Shown here: positions 25,893-34,693 of the stretch, piece after piece | How positions within the stretch are numbered: the stretch's first letter is position 1 | How the letters are laid out: the number at the start of each line of letters is the position of its first letter | From: Pseudobdellovibrio sp. | Lineage (GTDB): Bacteria; Bdellovibrionota; Bdellovibrionia; Bdellovibrionales; Bdellovibrionaceae | Direction of reading: 5' to 3' | Length of the DNA stretch: 53,473 bases | NCBI GenBank assembly: GCA_023701385.1 | Contig: JAMPXC010000020.1 | Coordinates: forward strand, 1-53,473 | The notes under the pieces: model-generated | What the model was told of the DNA's origin: nothing | Seen by the model: the letters and a program-made list of their open reading frames with translations, nothing else | Databases searched by the model: none | Made by a program: the position numbers and the translations under genes

Positions 25893-27602
25893 ATGTTTAA
25901 AAAATTTGGCCTGAAAGCAAAACTTATAACAATGTTTTCTTTCAGCGCAGTCTTACTTCTTGTTGTCGGCGCATTAGGAGTAAATGCATTAAAAACAACC
26001 GACAATTATTATTCGCACATCGTTCATAGTAATTTCCCGAACGCGATTTCTGTAGCAACAATGCGATTCACAAGTGTTGAGAGTTTGCGTTTACTCACAC
26101 AAATGACATTGCCTGCAAATGATGACAAAGAACAAGCTCGACTGATAGCAAGAATCGAAGAAGAAAGAAAGAAATTCGATGCAGCTAAAGCTGCATACGA
26201 AGCCATCGAGTTTGTTCCCGGCGAAAAAGAAATTTACGACTCATTTATAGAAAGTTATCAAACACTTGAAAAAAAGGTCGATGAGTATATTCCGCTATTA
26301 GCTTCCAGATCACCTGCTGACCGCATGGAATTTTCTCATCATTACAACACCGATTTCAGCAAGATACGTAACGAGTTCTACGCTAAAACTAAAGCACTTT
26401 TTGTATTTCACCAAACTGAATCAGCAAAGTGGACAAAAGCTGCCGAAGAAACAAGTAAAGCCCAATCAATGTTAGCTATTTTATTAGTAGCTGTTGGTTT
26501 TATTTTATCATTAACAATGGGTATTATCTTTGCCCGTGGTCTTTCAAATAGCTTAGTTTCTGTATCGAAAAACTTAGTTGAAGGTGCAACACAGTTAAAT
26601 TCAGCGGCAACAGAAATCGCAACTGGCAGCGAAAGTTTATCAAGCTCTGCTTCTGAACAAGCGGCAGCTGTTCAAGAAACTTCATCAGCAGTTGAAGAAT
26701 TATCAGCCATGGTTTCTAAAAACTCTGATAATGCTGAAAAATCTCGTGATAAAGCTGCTGTCAGCCAACAAGTGGCGCAAAAAGGTCGTACTGTTGTCAC
26801 TGAAATGATGTCAGCGATTTCTGATATTAATGAAAGTAACAACCAAATTATGGGTGCTGTTGAAGAATCAAATAAAAATATCGCAGAAATCACACGCGTT
26901 ATTATGGATATCGGTGCTAAAACGACTGTGATCAAAGATATCGTATTCCAAACTAAACTTCTATCATTTAATGCTTCAGTCGAAGCAGCCCGTGCCGGTG
27001 AACATGGTAAAGGCTTCTCAGTAGTTGCTGAAGAAGTTGGTAACTTAGCGCAAATGAGCGGTAATGCAGCTCAAGAAATTTCTAGTACTTTAGAAGAAAG
27101 TATCAAAAAAGTTAACCACATCGTGGCTGAAACAAAAGAGCGCGTTGAAAGTTTAATCCTTGTTGGTAAAGACAAAGTTGAACGCGGTCACACAATTGCT
27201 ACTCAATGTGGTGAGATCCTAGAACAAATCGTAGCTGAGGCTTCTGATGTAAGTTCAATGGTTGTTGAAATTTCTAGTTCATCGAAAGAGCAATCAATCG
27301 GTATTCAAGAAATCACAAAAGCTATGTCACAAATGGATACTGTTACCCAACAAAATGCTTCGATTTCACAAACATCAGCTTCAGCTTCTGTTGAGTTAGC
27401 GGCACAAGCAGAATCATTAACATCGTTAGTGAGCGAAATGCAGTCTATCATTTATGGTTTAAACCAAGCTCCGGCAGCAGCTCCAAGCCGCTCGCCTCGT
27501 AAATCAGAGCAACCTACTAATAAAGTAGTTAATTTTAAACATAAGAAAAATGGTTTAGACGTTCCGTCATACCACGATCTAAAAGCTAGCGGTGACGACT
27601 AA
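25893..27602 (+). CDS. Methyl-accepting chemotaxis protein
   Basis: This 569-residue protein has a first membrane segment (about 14-32), a helical periplasmic four-helix-bundle sensor (about 35-185), and a second segment (about 191-213). The cytoplasmic coiled coil has the tip VFQTKLLSFNASVEAARAGE. The stretch between the second membrane segment and the methylation helices is short (about 35 residues), so a full HAMP domain seems to be missing. The C-terminus has no CheR-binding NWETF-like pentapeptide. AAAGGAGC is the ribosome site. The porin gene starts one base after the stop codon. Confidence 0.93.
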   Translation: MFKKFGLKAKLITMFSFSAVLLLVVGALGVNALKTTDNYYSHIVHSNFPNAISVATMRFTSVESLRLLTQMTLPANDDKEQARLIARIEEERKKFDAAKAAYEAIEFVPGEKEIYDSFIESYQTLEKKVDEYIPLLASRSPADRMEFSHHYNTDFSKIRNEFYAKTKALFVFHQTESAKWTKAAEETSKAQSMLAILLVAVGFILSLTMGIIFARGLSNSLVSVSKNLVEGATQLNSAATEIATGSESLSSSASEQAAAVQETSSAVEELSAMVSKNSDNAEKSRDKAAVSQQVAQKGRTVVTEMMSAISDINESNNQIMGAVEESNKNIAEITRVIMDIGAKTTVIKDIVFQTKLLSFNASVEAARAGEHGKGFSVVAEEVGNLAQMSGNAAQEISSTLEESIKKVNHIVAETKERVESLILVGKDKVERGHTIATQCGEILEQIVAEASDVSSMVVEISSSSKEQSIGIQEITKAMSQMDTVTQQNASISQTSASASVELAAQAESLTSLVSEMQSIIYGLNQAPAAAPSRSPRKSEQPTNKVVNFKHKKNGLDVPSYHDLKASGDD

Positions 27603-29006
27603 ATGAAACAATTAGTGACTTTAACGTTTCTAGGCCTGGCATTTGCTCTTCCAGCAAGTGCCAAACCTGAAAAAAATTGCGCGTTGGCTTATGCCGCCGG
27701 TGATTCCTGCAAAAACCTTCGTGTTGATTTCGATTTAAAAAAATGTGGTGTTACGACAAGTAAAAAACCTAAAATTTCTTGCGGCGGCAGTTCAGCTACA
27801 GCTACCGTTGAAGCCGAAAAATGGATTTTTAAAACAAAATTAAAACACTACGTCGGCCAAAACAGTTCTATCTGGGATGTAAATGGCGACGTGCAGTTTT
27901 TTGAAAAATCAGAACCTGCTCTTCGTAAAGTAGCTACTGAATCCCCTGCTCCAGTGAGTGTTTCAGCTACAGCCGTCACATCAGCTCCACAAGCTCCGGT
28001 ATCAGCGCCAGCCCAAGTTGTTGAAACTAAGTCTGATTTTGTTCCGACTGGGAAAAACAATGCTTTGGTTCAATTTTGGTATGTAGAAGACCAAACTCAA
28101 TATGCTACCGCTGCGGATAAAAATTTTCGCGTGCGCCGTGCAGAATTAAAATTAACAGGATCAAGTGCTGAAAATACACGTTGGTTTTTAGTGGCTGACT
28201 TTGCAAAAAGTTTAGCAACAACTACGACTTCGGTTGTAACATCGGCTCCATCTACAAAAACCAATGTGACTGGCATTAACACTGATGGCGATAACAAAAT
28301 TCTTCAAGATATGGGTATTGCGCTTAAGTTAGTTCCTGATCTTGAATTAACATTAGGGCAATTTAAATTGCCGACGACAGCTGAAAGTATGCAATCAACC
28401 AGCGAACTTTTATTTGCCGAAAGATCACTTTTAACCAGAACTTACGGTGAACGCCGTGATCCAGGTGCGATGCTTTCGTATAAATACGATAAAATCAAAG
28501 CCTCAGTAGCGATGTCGAATGGTCAAGGTCCAAATGTGGATGAAAAAAATGATCGTAAAGACTACACTGGCCGCTTAGAAGCGACCTTGCCGTGGGGCTT
28601 TAATGTTGGAACTTTTGCTTTATGTAAAGAAGCCATTTGTTACGATCTTAACCGCTACGGTGCGAATTTAGGTTGGACTTATTCTGACTTTAACTTTCGT
28701 GCTGAATACGTCAATTCAAATATCAGTTCTGTACGCGCAACGACTTATATGGTTGATGCGGGTTACAAGCTTTCTGATAAATGGCAAGTGGCCACTCGTT
28801 ATGAGTCGTTACAGCCAAACGTATCAAGCAGCTTTAAAAGTTCTGCAGCTACTGTGGGTGTAAATTATTTTCTTTCAAAACAGAATTTAAAATTTCAATT
28901 AAACCACACGCAATTATTCAATATGCGCGGAAACAACGGCAGCTATTCAAGTAGCGCTGATCAAAAAGGTTCCTTAATTATTTTTGCCATTCAAAATAAT
29001 TTCTAA
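27603..29006 (+). CDS. Outer-membrane porin, OprO/OprP-like
   Basis: This 467-residue protein has a signal peptide (1-20, ending ASA). Next comes an N-terminal Cys-containing domain (about 21-110), a Pro/Ala/Ser/Val-rich linker (about 110-145), and then a beta-barrel of the phosphate-selective-porin type (NNALVQFWYVEDQTQY, FRVRRAELKLTG, LKLVPDLELTLGQFKLP). It ends in Phe, as outer-membrane barrels do. It directly follows the chemoreceptor gene (stop codon then ATG), so it is translationally coupled. Its ribosome site lies inside the receptor gene. Confidence 0.87.
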   Translation: MKQLVTLTFLGLAFALPASAKPEKNCALAYAAGDSCKNLRVDFDLKKCGVTTSKKPKISCGGSSATATVEAEKWIFKTKLKHYVGQNSSIWDVNGDVQFFEKSEPALRKVATESPAPVSVSATAVTSAPQAPVSAPAQVVETKSDFVPTGKNNALVQFWYVEDQTQYATAADKNFRVRRAELKLTGSSAENTRWFLVADFAKSLATTTTSVVTSAPSTKTNVTGINTDGDNKILQDMGIALKLVPDLELTLGQFKLPTTAESMQSTSELLFAERSLLTRTYGERRDPGAMLSYKYDKIKASVAMSNGQGPNVDEKNDRKDYTGRLEATLPWGFNVGTFALCKEAICYDLNRYGANLGWTYSDFNFRAEYVNSNISSVRATTYMVDAGYKLSDKWQVATRYESLQPNVSSSFKSSAATVGVNYFLSKQNLKFQLNHTQLFNMRGNNGSYSSSADQKGSLIIFAIQNNF

Positions 29007-29056
29007 GGCATTTTGCCTCGAAACTGACCGGAAGAGTTTTTGCACTGTAACTCTAC

Positions 29057-29878
29057 ATGCAAAAACTCGTTCGATTAATCATAACTTGTTTATTGATTGT
29101 TATCGCGATTCGATGCGCTCCCCTTCGCGATTCACCTTATTCTTCTCGCTTACTGCGTGACGAGCGCGATCTGAACAATTTAAATATTGCGGCACTTTCG
29201 GACATTGATGCCGATACCAAAATGAACATTGCGGTATTTGCCGATAGCCATCAAAATTACCGCGATTTGCGAAATACAATTACCCACATTAACCGTACAC
29301 CCAGCATCGATTTTGTGGCTAACTTAGGTGATTTTACGAACCAAGGCTCAAATATGGAATACGATCACTTTGCAAAATCGTATGAAGAAATCCGTTCGCC
29401 TAAATTTACTGTCATCGGTAATCACGATGCCCTCGGTGCGGGACTATTTTTATTCGATAAAATGTTTGGTCGCTACGATTATTACTTCGAGTCGTCTTCA
29501 CATCGTTTTATCTTTTTTAACTCTAATAATTGGGAGACTCCACTAAAGTTTCAATCCTTATGGTTGCGCGATACAGTCAGCGCCTCAGCAAAGCCAGTCA
29601 TTATTTTTAGCCATATTAGCCTGGTGGATCCTGAACGCTTTAGTAACGCCGACGGAGAAATTTTTAAAACTGTTCTTTCCAATCCCAAAGTTCGGCTGGC
29701 TGTACATGGCCACAATCACACTTATCGAACTTACGCCGTGAGCAGCACGTGGATTGTTCAAGCACCACGTATTGAAGGCTTCGGCTGGATCATGTTAGAA
29801 GTTCAGGGCAATGATCTCTCTGTCTCTTTACCAAAAACAGGACACAGAGAATGGTATACATTAAAAACTGGATTTTAA
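29057..29878 (+). CDS. Calcineurin-like metallophosphatase, probably membrane attached
   Basis: This 273-residue protein has all metal-binding motifs of the family: DSH (Asp63, His65), GD (91-92), GNHD (121-124), a single His in FSHISL, and GHNH near residue 220. An N-terminal hydrophobic stretch ends at Cys20 (IAIRCAP). It may be a lipoprotein, but Arg at -1 is unusual for a lipobox, so an uncleaved anchor is possible. It probably hydrolyses phosphoesters outside the cytoplasm. The next gene starts 28 bases before its stop. Confidence 0.83.
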   Translation: MQKLVRLIITCLLIVIAIRCAPLRDSPYSSRLLRDERDLNNLNIAALSDIDADTKMNIAVFADSHQNYRDLRNTITHINRTPSIDFVANLGDFTNQGSNMEYDHFAKSYEEIRSPKFTVIGNHDALGAGLFLFDKMFGRYDYYFESSSHRFIFFNSNNWETPLKFQSLWLRDTVSASAKPVIIFSHISLVDPERFSNADGEIFKTVLSNPKVRLAVHGHNHTYRTYAVSSTWIVQAPRIEGFGWIMLEVQGNDLSVSLPKTGHREWYTLKTGF

Positions 29879-30387
29879 TTTTCTGTTTGTGTTTTTTCTA
29901 TGAAAAAGCCAAGGCCTTTTGGAACCCTATGATTGCCCACGCCGGTTTTCTTGGACAATTTAATGCCGGTGGAATCTTTCATTTTGACGACAATCACAGT
30001 GTTGAACTCAATATGGGATCTTACGAAATGGATCGCCGTAATTTTATACAGATTAACTTTGGTTATGCTTATTCACCTTGGCTGCTTAAAATAAACAAAT
30101 TTGCTATCGAACCTTTTCGCTTTGGCCCTTACGCTTTATATGCTTTAGATAATAATAATTATTTCCTACAGGTACCGGATCGTTATGTCGCTCGTAATTA
30201 TTATAAACAAAACGGCCTGCATCTGGCCCTGCATTTCGGAGCTGCCGTTAAATATAAAGAAAACTTACGTTTCATTCTGTTCACTATGATTTTAGACGAT
30301 GCCCTTGTTATTATGTATAACAATCCCGGAGAAAGAATTGACCAGACCTTTATATCGACCGGAATCATTCTCGAGTGGATGTTATAA
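29851..30387 (+). CDS. Exported hypothetical protein, possibly beta-rich
   Basis: This 178-residue protein has a short signal peptide (about 1-22, ending AKA). The mature part alternates aromatic and polar residues (FIQINFGYAYSPWLLKI, LHLALHFGAAVKYKEN), which suggests beta strands and perhaps a small outer-membrane barrel. The C-terminal residue is Leu, not Phe, so this is uncertain. It overlaps the metallophosphatase gene by 28 bases, which implies co-translation. Confidence 0.65.
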   Translation: MVYIKNWILIFCLCFFYEKAKAFWNPMIAHAGFLGQFNAGGIFHFDDNHSVELNMGSYEMDRRNFIQINFGYAYSPWLLKINKFAIEPFRFGPYALYALDNNNYFLQVPDRYVARNYYKQNGLHLALHFGAAVKYKENLRFILFTMILDDALVIMYNNPGERIDQTFISTGIILEWML

Positions 30388-30410
30388 CTAAGTTATGTTT
30401 TAATGATTTT

Positions 30411-30899
30411 ATGAAAAAGATCGACAAAGCGGCGTTAGTGCAACAAATCCAAAAAGAATTGCAAGAAACTTTTGAAAAGTTAAAGGCAGCCGCTTTAGCT
30501 ACTTATGAAGATGCCACTCACGAAGAATCAAAACCAGAAAATGAATACGATACGCGTGGTTTAGAGGCGTCTTACTTAGCTGGGGCTCAAGGTAAACGTT
30601 TAGCCGAAGTCGAAGAAGTTTTTGCGATGTACAAGTTTTTACACTTAAAAAACTTAGCACCTGACGATGCTATTGAACTTTCAGCGCTGATCGAAGTGAG
30701 TCACAATAATAAAACATTACATATTTTCTTAGTTCCAAAAGGCGGCGGTATGACCGTGCAGTTTGATGGACTCAATATTCAAATTGTGGCCAGCGGTTCA
30801 CCTTTAGGCGAAAGTTTACTGGGCTTACACGTCGATGATATCGCTATCGTTGAAAATCCAAACCGCACTCTTGAATACGAAATTCTTTCGGTACAATAG
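30411..30899 (+). CDS. GreA/GreB-like protein
   Basis: This 162-residue protein has an N-terminal helical half (about 1-85) containing KPENEYDTRGLEASYLAGAQ and a C-terminal FKBP-like domain ending SPLGESLLGLHVDDIAIV and LEYEILSVQ. These are hallmarks of the GreA/GreB/Rnk family, which acts in the secondary channel of RNA polymerase. The usual acidic coiled-coil tip of GreA is hard to identify, so transcript-cleavage activity is not assured. I choose ATG 30411; the frame is open from 30375, but that part overlaps the previous gene. Confidence 0.75.
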   Translation: MKKIDKAALVQQIQKELQETFEKLKAAALATYEDATHEESKPENEYDTRGLEASYLAGAQGKRLAEVEEVFAMYKFLHLKNLAPDDAIELSALIEVSHNNKTLHIFLVPKGGGMTVQFDGLNIQIVASGSPLGESLLGLHVDDIAIVENPNRTLEYEILSVQ

Positions 30900-30945
30900 T
30901 TTCTAATTGCCTCCTAACGCGGGGACCATCGCCCCATGGCATAGG

Positions 30946-30972
30946 CATTGCTTTACCGATTCTAAAGCAATG
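30946..30972. repeat. Perfect inverted repeat upstream of a lipoprotein gene
   Basis: CATTGCTTTA (30946-30955) and TAAAGCAATG (30963-30972) form a perfect 10-base inverted repeat with a 7-base centre. No T-run follows, so it is not a standard terminator. It ends 11 bases before the AAAGGAGGA ribosome site of the lipoprotein gene. It could be an operator or a 5' leader hairpin. Confidence 0.6.
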
Positions 30973-30995
30973 TAAAATAATTCAAAGGAGGAATT

Positions 30996-31670
30996 ATGAA
31001 TATACGATATGGACGTGCTCTGAAAATATTTGCTCTGACGTCACTCTGTGCATCTCTTCTTACAGCTTGTAATCAAAGCTTTTCCGAAAAAAGAAGTCCC
31101 GCAGCTGAAGCCATTGTTGAAGCCACTGCATCTAATACAGTAAAAAGCACTTCAAAAGTCATCGATTTTAAAATTGTCGCAAATCAGAATCTGAGCCATC
31201 GTGGTCCGTTATCTTTAAACGATATAGCTAAAGATTTTCCGCAGTTGAACGAACGCGCTCAACTACTGGCTTCTGTTGATAACATTATTCAAACAGAATC
31301 AGGCCACTGGCAATTTTTTGCGAACTACAAAATGTTATTCACATTGGTTTCTATTGATGGAACAACTATGCAAGTCATCAACGCCCAAGATCCAATGTTT
31401 AATACAATTACTTTAAGCGTGGATCAGCAGACGAAAGTAGTTAATGCTATTCGTTTTAACTTATCTGACTGCCAATACGCTTCAGCTGAAGCTTGTGATT
31501 CTGTAGATGCAATTATCTACGTTCAAACGGTCGACGGAACTCCTCGTACTGATCAAGATCAGGACCAGGATCAATCGCAAGATAAGGATCAAGATAAAGA
31601 TCAGGATAAAGACCAAGACACTGATCAAGATCAAGACGTTACGTCAGGCACCACTACCGTTCGTTTTTAA
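30996..31670 (+). CDS. Lipoprotein with DQ/DK repeat tail
   Basis: This 224-residue protein has a signal peptide with lipobox LLTAC; Cys25 would be lipidated. The central region (about 45-180) has no motif I recognise. Residues about 186-213 are a run of Asp-Gln and Asp-Lys dipeptides, followed by a short tail, VTSGTTTVRF. A strong ribosome site (AAAGGAGGA) predicts high expression. A strong terminator follows at 31699. It is a single-gene unit of unknown function. Confidence 0.8.
   Translation: MNIRYGRALKIFALTSLCASLLTACNQSFSEKRSPAAEAIVEATASNTVKSTSKVIDFKIVANQNLSHRGPLSLNDIAKDFPQLNERAQLLASVDNIIQTESGHWQFFANYKMLFTLVSIDGTTMQVINAQDPMFNTITLSVDQQTKVVNAIRFNLSDCQYASAEACDSVDAIIYVQTVDGTPRTDQDQDQDQSQDKDQDKDQDKDQDTDQDQDVTSGTTTVRF
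31551..31636 (+). repeat. Hexanucleotide-type coding repeat (Asp-Gln/Asp-Lys)
   Basis: A degenerate 6-base period (GATCAA, GACCAG, GATAAA and variants) runs for about 14 units inside the lipoprotein gene. It encodes alternating Asp and Gln/Lys. Codon variation between units suggests it is kept by selection or is old, rather than a fresh slippage expansion. Confidence 0.85.
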
Positions 31671-31698
31671 TTAATTTCAATTCCCAAATCCGTTGTTG

Positions 31699-31742
31699 GT
31701 AGCATGTGAATAGCCGAGCGTTATTCACATGTTACTTTTTTT
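31699..31742 (+). terminator. Intrinsic terminator after the lipoprotein gene
   Basis: A 14-base-pair stem (31699-31712 with 31722-31735, including one G-T pair) with a 9-base loop is followed by seven T at 31736-31742. It lies 29 bases after the lipoprotein stop. Confidence 0.85.
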
Positions 31743-31830
31743 AAGGCGAATATTTTAAAAAATTGGCTTCAGAGTCAGGTTGACCTAAAGGAATTAATTT
31801 TTCTTCAAAGGGAATTTCAAAGTGTTTCAT
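31741..31830 (-). CDS. Possible 29-residue small ORF
   Basis: The ORF runs from ATG 31830 to TAA 31741 and encodes MKHFEIPFEEKLIPLGQ and 12 further residues. The composition looks protein-like, but no ribosome site is visible. It lies 22 bases after the stop of the minus-strand peptidase-like gene. It may be a small gene, a remnant of a longer one, or chance. Confidence 0.22.
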   Translation of the reverse strand: MKHFEIPFEEKLIPLGQPDSEANFLKYSP

Positions 31831-31852
31831 CAACACGATCATCGCTCATATC

Positions 31853-33487
31853 TTAATTTGAAAGATACTTAACAACATCAACATCTGGGGGATTCGCAAC
31901 ACCAACTCCTGGTTTCGGGCCAGTCAGTTCAGATAAGCGATAATCCATACGCACATCGTACACGCGGTCGATTTGATTTCTTAACCAAACTTCCCGTTTG
32001 AACCATTCACGTTTTGTTGCATCATCTTTACAACCTTTAAGCTCCGCTTCACTTGAAGCACCCCAACGCAATTCTGGGCAGTGGTAAGGATCAAAACTTA
32101 AAGCGAACAATCTTTGACGAACAGTTTCTAAGTTTAACGCCACAGGTGTGCCATCAGTTTTTTTGTAAGCTACTTTACATGTTTGCGCAATTTTCCAATA
32201 TGAATTTAACATATCAGCTTTAATATTGGCGCCACTGTAATCGATTTGTGGATCACCTTTTTGATACATATTAAAGATTTTTTCTACGCGGTCGCGCAAC
32301 TCTTTAAACGAAGTTTTAAAACGCGCATCACGAGAAGGCGTTGAGAACTCTTCCCACTCGCCACTTGTGCCGTAGATATTTACAGGTAATTTTTCGGGAT
32401 GAATTTTGTTATGAATTCCCGCTGAGATTGCACCTTGAACTGAATCTACGCGGTCTTGGGCTGCCGAACAAAGATCATTTGTTAAAGCTTTTACCTCTTC
32501 AACCGGATTAATTTTTAAATTACCTTTCGACATTTTTGCACGAAGGTAATCGTAATAATCTAATTTCACACTAGCTAAGATAAACGCGCCGTCTTTCCAG
32601 TTAGCTAAAGGTTTATTATCAGTACCGTACTTTTGCACAAGGCTATAGTCTTTATGGGCATTTACAGAAGCTACTGCCATTTTACCACCCACGTAAGAAC
32701 CTAACTTAGAATCAAATGTAGCGCCGACTAACTCTTGTTTTCTGAAGTTTTTAAAGCCCGCACCTTGTGTTGGACGACTGCGCACGAATTTAGTTCCGTA
32801 CATGCCTGTAGTTAATGAATTATCTGGATGTGCATCAATGAAATAGATTTTTCCGTCGTCAGTGATTTTGTACACGATAGCTACATGGCCAGCCGGATCG
32901 TAGATTGATGTACCGGGACGAATCGCTTCACGAGAAATATCTGAAGGATAAAAATCTGATTCTAAACCTGGGCGGTTTTCAGTTTCATCTTCTAAACGAA
33001 ACACTGCTGTATAAACAGACTTCATTAATTTTTCAGTGATATATTTTGGTCCGTCCGCAAGCGTAGCTTTTGCTGAGAGCATACTAGATCTTGTAGAAAC
33101 GATATTTCCGTTTTTAGTATAACGTAAGTTATCTTTCTTATCAGCTTCAGCACGAGGTACAACTAAGCTCACATGCGAAAATGGAAGACCGTTCTTCCAG
33201 GCAAAGTAAGCACGCAGCGCGTACGCTAAACGGGCGCAGTCCACGTGAATATCTAACTGCGCTGCATCTGACCCTTTATACGGATTTGTCGGATGCTGGA
33301 TACATTCTTTAAACGACTTACATTCTCTTTTTTCAACGGCTTTACCCATAATGGTCACAAACTCTGAATAAGAACGTTCATCAGCTTCAGACCACGTGGT
33401 TTTTTTGATTTTCCATGACGTATCGGCGGCCTGAACAAATGACACTAATAACAAGTTTGCAAGCATAACCATTGCTGCTGGTTTCAT
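31853..33487 (-). CDS. Exported protein with cysteine-peptidase-like core
   Basis: This 544-residue protein has a signal peptide (1-20, ending VQA). The N-terminal half has an arrangement like NlpC/P60 or CHAP peptidases: Cys84 at the start of a helix (DCARLAYALRAYF), His201 at the start of a strand (AGHVAIVYKI), and a third polar residue after the next strand (IYFIDAHPD, Asp218 or His220). The C-terminal half (about 290-544) is helical and unrecognised. A periplasmic peptidase or amidase is a reasonable inference, unproven. GAGGAAA precedes the ATG. Confidence 0.65.
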   Translation of the reverse strand: MKPAAMVMLANLLLVSFVQAADTSWKIKKTTWSEADERSYSEFVTIMGKAVEKRECKSFKECIQHPTNPYKGSDAAQLDIHVDCARLAYALRAYFAWKNGLPFSHVSLVVPRAEADKKDNLRYTKNGNIVSTRSSMLSAKATLADGPKYITEKLMKSVYTAVFRLEDETENRPGLESDFYPSDISREAIRPGTSIYDPAGHVAIVYKITDDGKIYFIDAHPDNSLTTGMYGTKFVRSRPTQGAGFKNFRKQELVGATFDSKLGSYVGGKMAVASVNAHKDYSLVQKYGTDNKPLANWKDGAFILASVKLDYYDYLRAKMSKGNLKINPVEEVKALTNDLCSAAQDRVDSVQGAISAGIHNKIHPEKLPVNIYGTSGEWEEFSTPSRDARFKTSFKELRDRVEKIFNMYQKGDPQIDYSGANIKADMLNSYWKIAQTCKVAYKKTDGTPVALNLETVRQRLFALSFDPYHCPELRWGASSEAELKGCKDDATKREWFKREVWLRNQIDRVYDVRMDYRLSELTGPKPGVGVANPPDVDVVKYLSN

Positions 33488-33674
33488 ATTTTCCTCTTCT
33501 AAATTTAACAGAAAGTTATACCCAGTTTTAAGAATAAACTAAACTCCCTTTGAAAAAAGGCAATGGGTGTCTAACTTGCACACAGCTTTTAACCATAAGC
33601 AACCAATTCGCTACCATGTCGAAAACGGTCTTTTTACTGACTTTAAGCCACTCCCAGCCTTATGCTGATATCCT

Positions 33675-34265
33675 ATGAGTCACGATATTTTTAACACAGA
33701 ATACGAGTTTACTGACCGCACATTTGAAGAACTGGATTTCCGCAACCAGTCTATCGAAAACCGTATTTTCGATGGCTGCACCTTCTCTCGTGTAAATTTC
33801 AACGGAAGTAGCTTTAAGCGCTGCAGATTCTTAGACTGTACCTTTGAACAAAGTGACCTGAGTAATATTGTATTAACAAGCTCAGACTTAAGAGATGTGA
33901 AATTTAAAGAGTGTAAGCTTGTGGGTGTAAATTGGATCAACGCTTCATCGCTTATGCATTTATCGTGGGATAACTGCGCTTTAAATTATGGTAATTTTTC
34001 AGGCTTAGATTTACGTAAATCATTAATGCAAAACTGTGTAGCCCGCGAAGTCGATTTTGCTGAGACCAACTTTAGCGAGGCAAATTTACGTGCAACAGAT
34101 TTTACGGCGGCCCGTTTTGCCAATACCAATCTAACGAAAACTGATCTGCGCCAGGCTAAAAACTATTCGATTCGACCTGACAGCAATAAAATCAAAAAAG
34201 CGAAGTTTTCTTTACCAGAAGCGATGTTACTGCTGTACAGATTAGATATCGAACTTGAGGAATAG
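33675..34265 (+). CDS. Pentapeptide-repeat protein
   Basis: This 196-residue protein is built almost wholly of five-residue repeats A(D/N)LxX or variants (FDGCTFSRVNF, FKRCRFLDCTF, FSEANLRATDF, FANTNLTKTDL) over about residues 15-165. This folds as a right-handed square beta-helix. It resembles the Qnr/McbG branch, some of which mimic DNA and protect gyrase. There is no signal peptide. Quinolone protection is only a family possibility. Confidence 0.87.
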   Translation: MSHDIFNTEYEFTDRTFEELDFRNQSIENRIFDGCTFSRVNFNGSSFKRCRFLDCTFEQSDLSNIVLTSSDLRDVKFKECKLVGVNWINASSLMHLSWDNCALNYGNFSGLDLRKSLMQNCVAREVDFAETNFSEANLRATDFTAARFANTNLTKTDLRQAKNYSIRPDSNKIKKAKFSLPEAMLLLYRLDIELEE

Positions 34266-34310
34266 CGCAGTAATTCTTGTATATCAATCTAAGCGACGTA
34301 TGATTTTTAT

Positions 34311-34688
34311 ATGAGAAAAATTTTATTACTTATTAGTTTTTTATTTTCGACAACGGTTTTGGCTGATGTGCTTACCTGGGACCAACTAGAAACTGCTAAT
34401 ACTTATTCATTAGCCAATGATATTGAATTTGCTGAAGGCTTAACTTTAAAAGCCGGAAGCTCACTTTATTTTAATGAGCTAATCACAGGCCAAGTGCCCG
34501 TCATAATTTTTTCATTTAGCGACCCAAACTGTAAAGATGCTAGTTTTGAATCTGAAATAATTCTTTTTAACCCAGAACCTGAAGACACAGACCATAATAA
34601 AGAAATTGGTCTTCAGTATTCTGAGTGCAGCTTCGATGTTTATGTCGAGCCTCAGTATTACTACGGCAAAAGTATTTTCAAAAATTAG
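34311..34688 (+). CDS. Small exported hypothetical protein
   Basis: This 125-residue protein has a signal peptide (MRKILLLISFLFSTTVLA). The mature part is acidic with two Cys (DPNCKDA, YSECSFD) that could form a disulphide. I recognise no family. It is 45 bases after the pentapeptide-repeat gene and ends five bases from the convergent FemAB-like gene. Confidence 0.68.
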   Translation: MRKILLLISFLFSTTVLADVLTWDQLETANTYSLANDIEFAEGLTLKAGSSLYFNELITGQVPVIIFSFSDPNCKDASFESEIILFNPEPEDTDHNKEIGLQYSECSFDVYVEPQYYYGKSIFKN

Positions 34689-34693
34689 TTTTT

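Noticed and set aside
31551-31636. CRISPR-like tandem array
   Set aside because: The units are 6 bases and lie in frame in a coding region, with no spacers.
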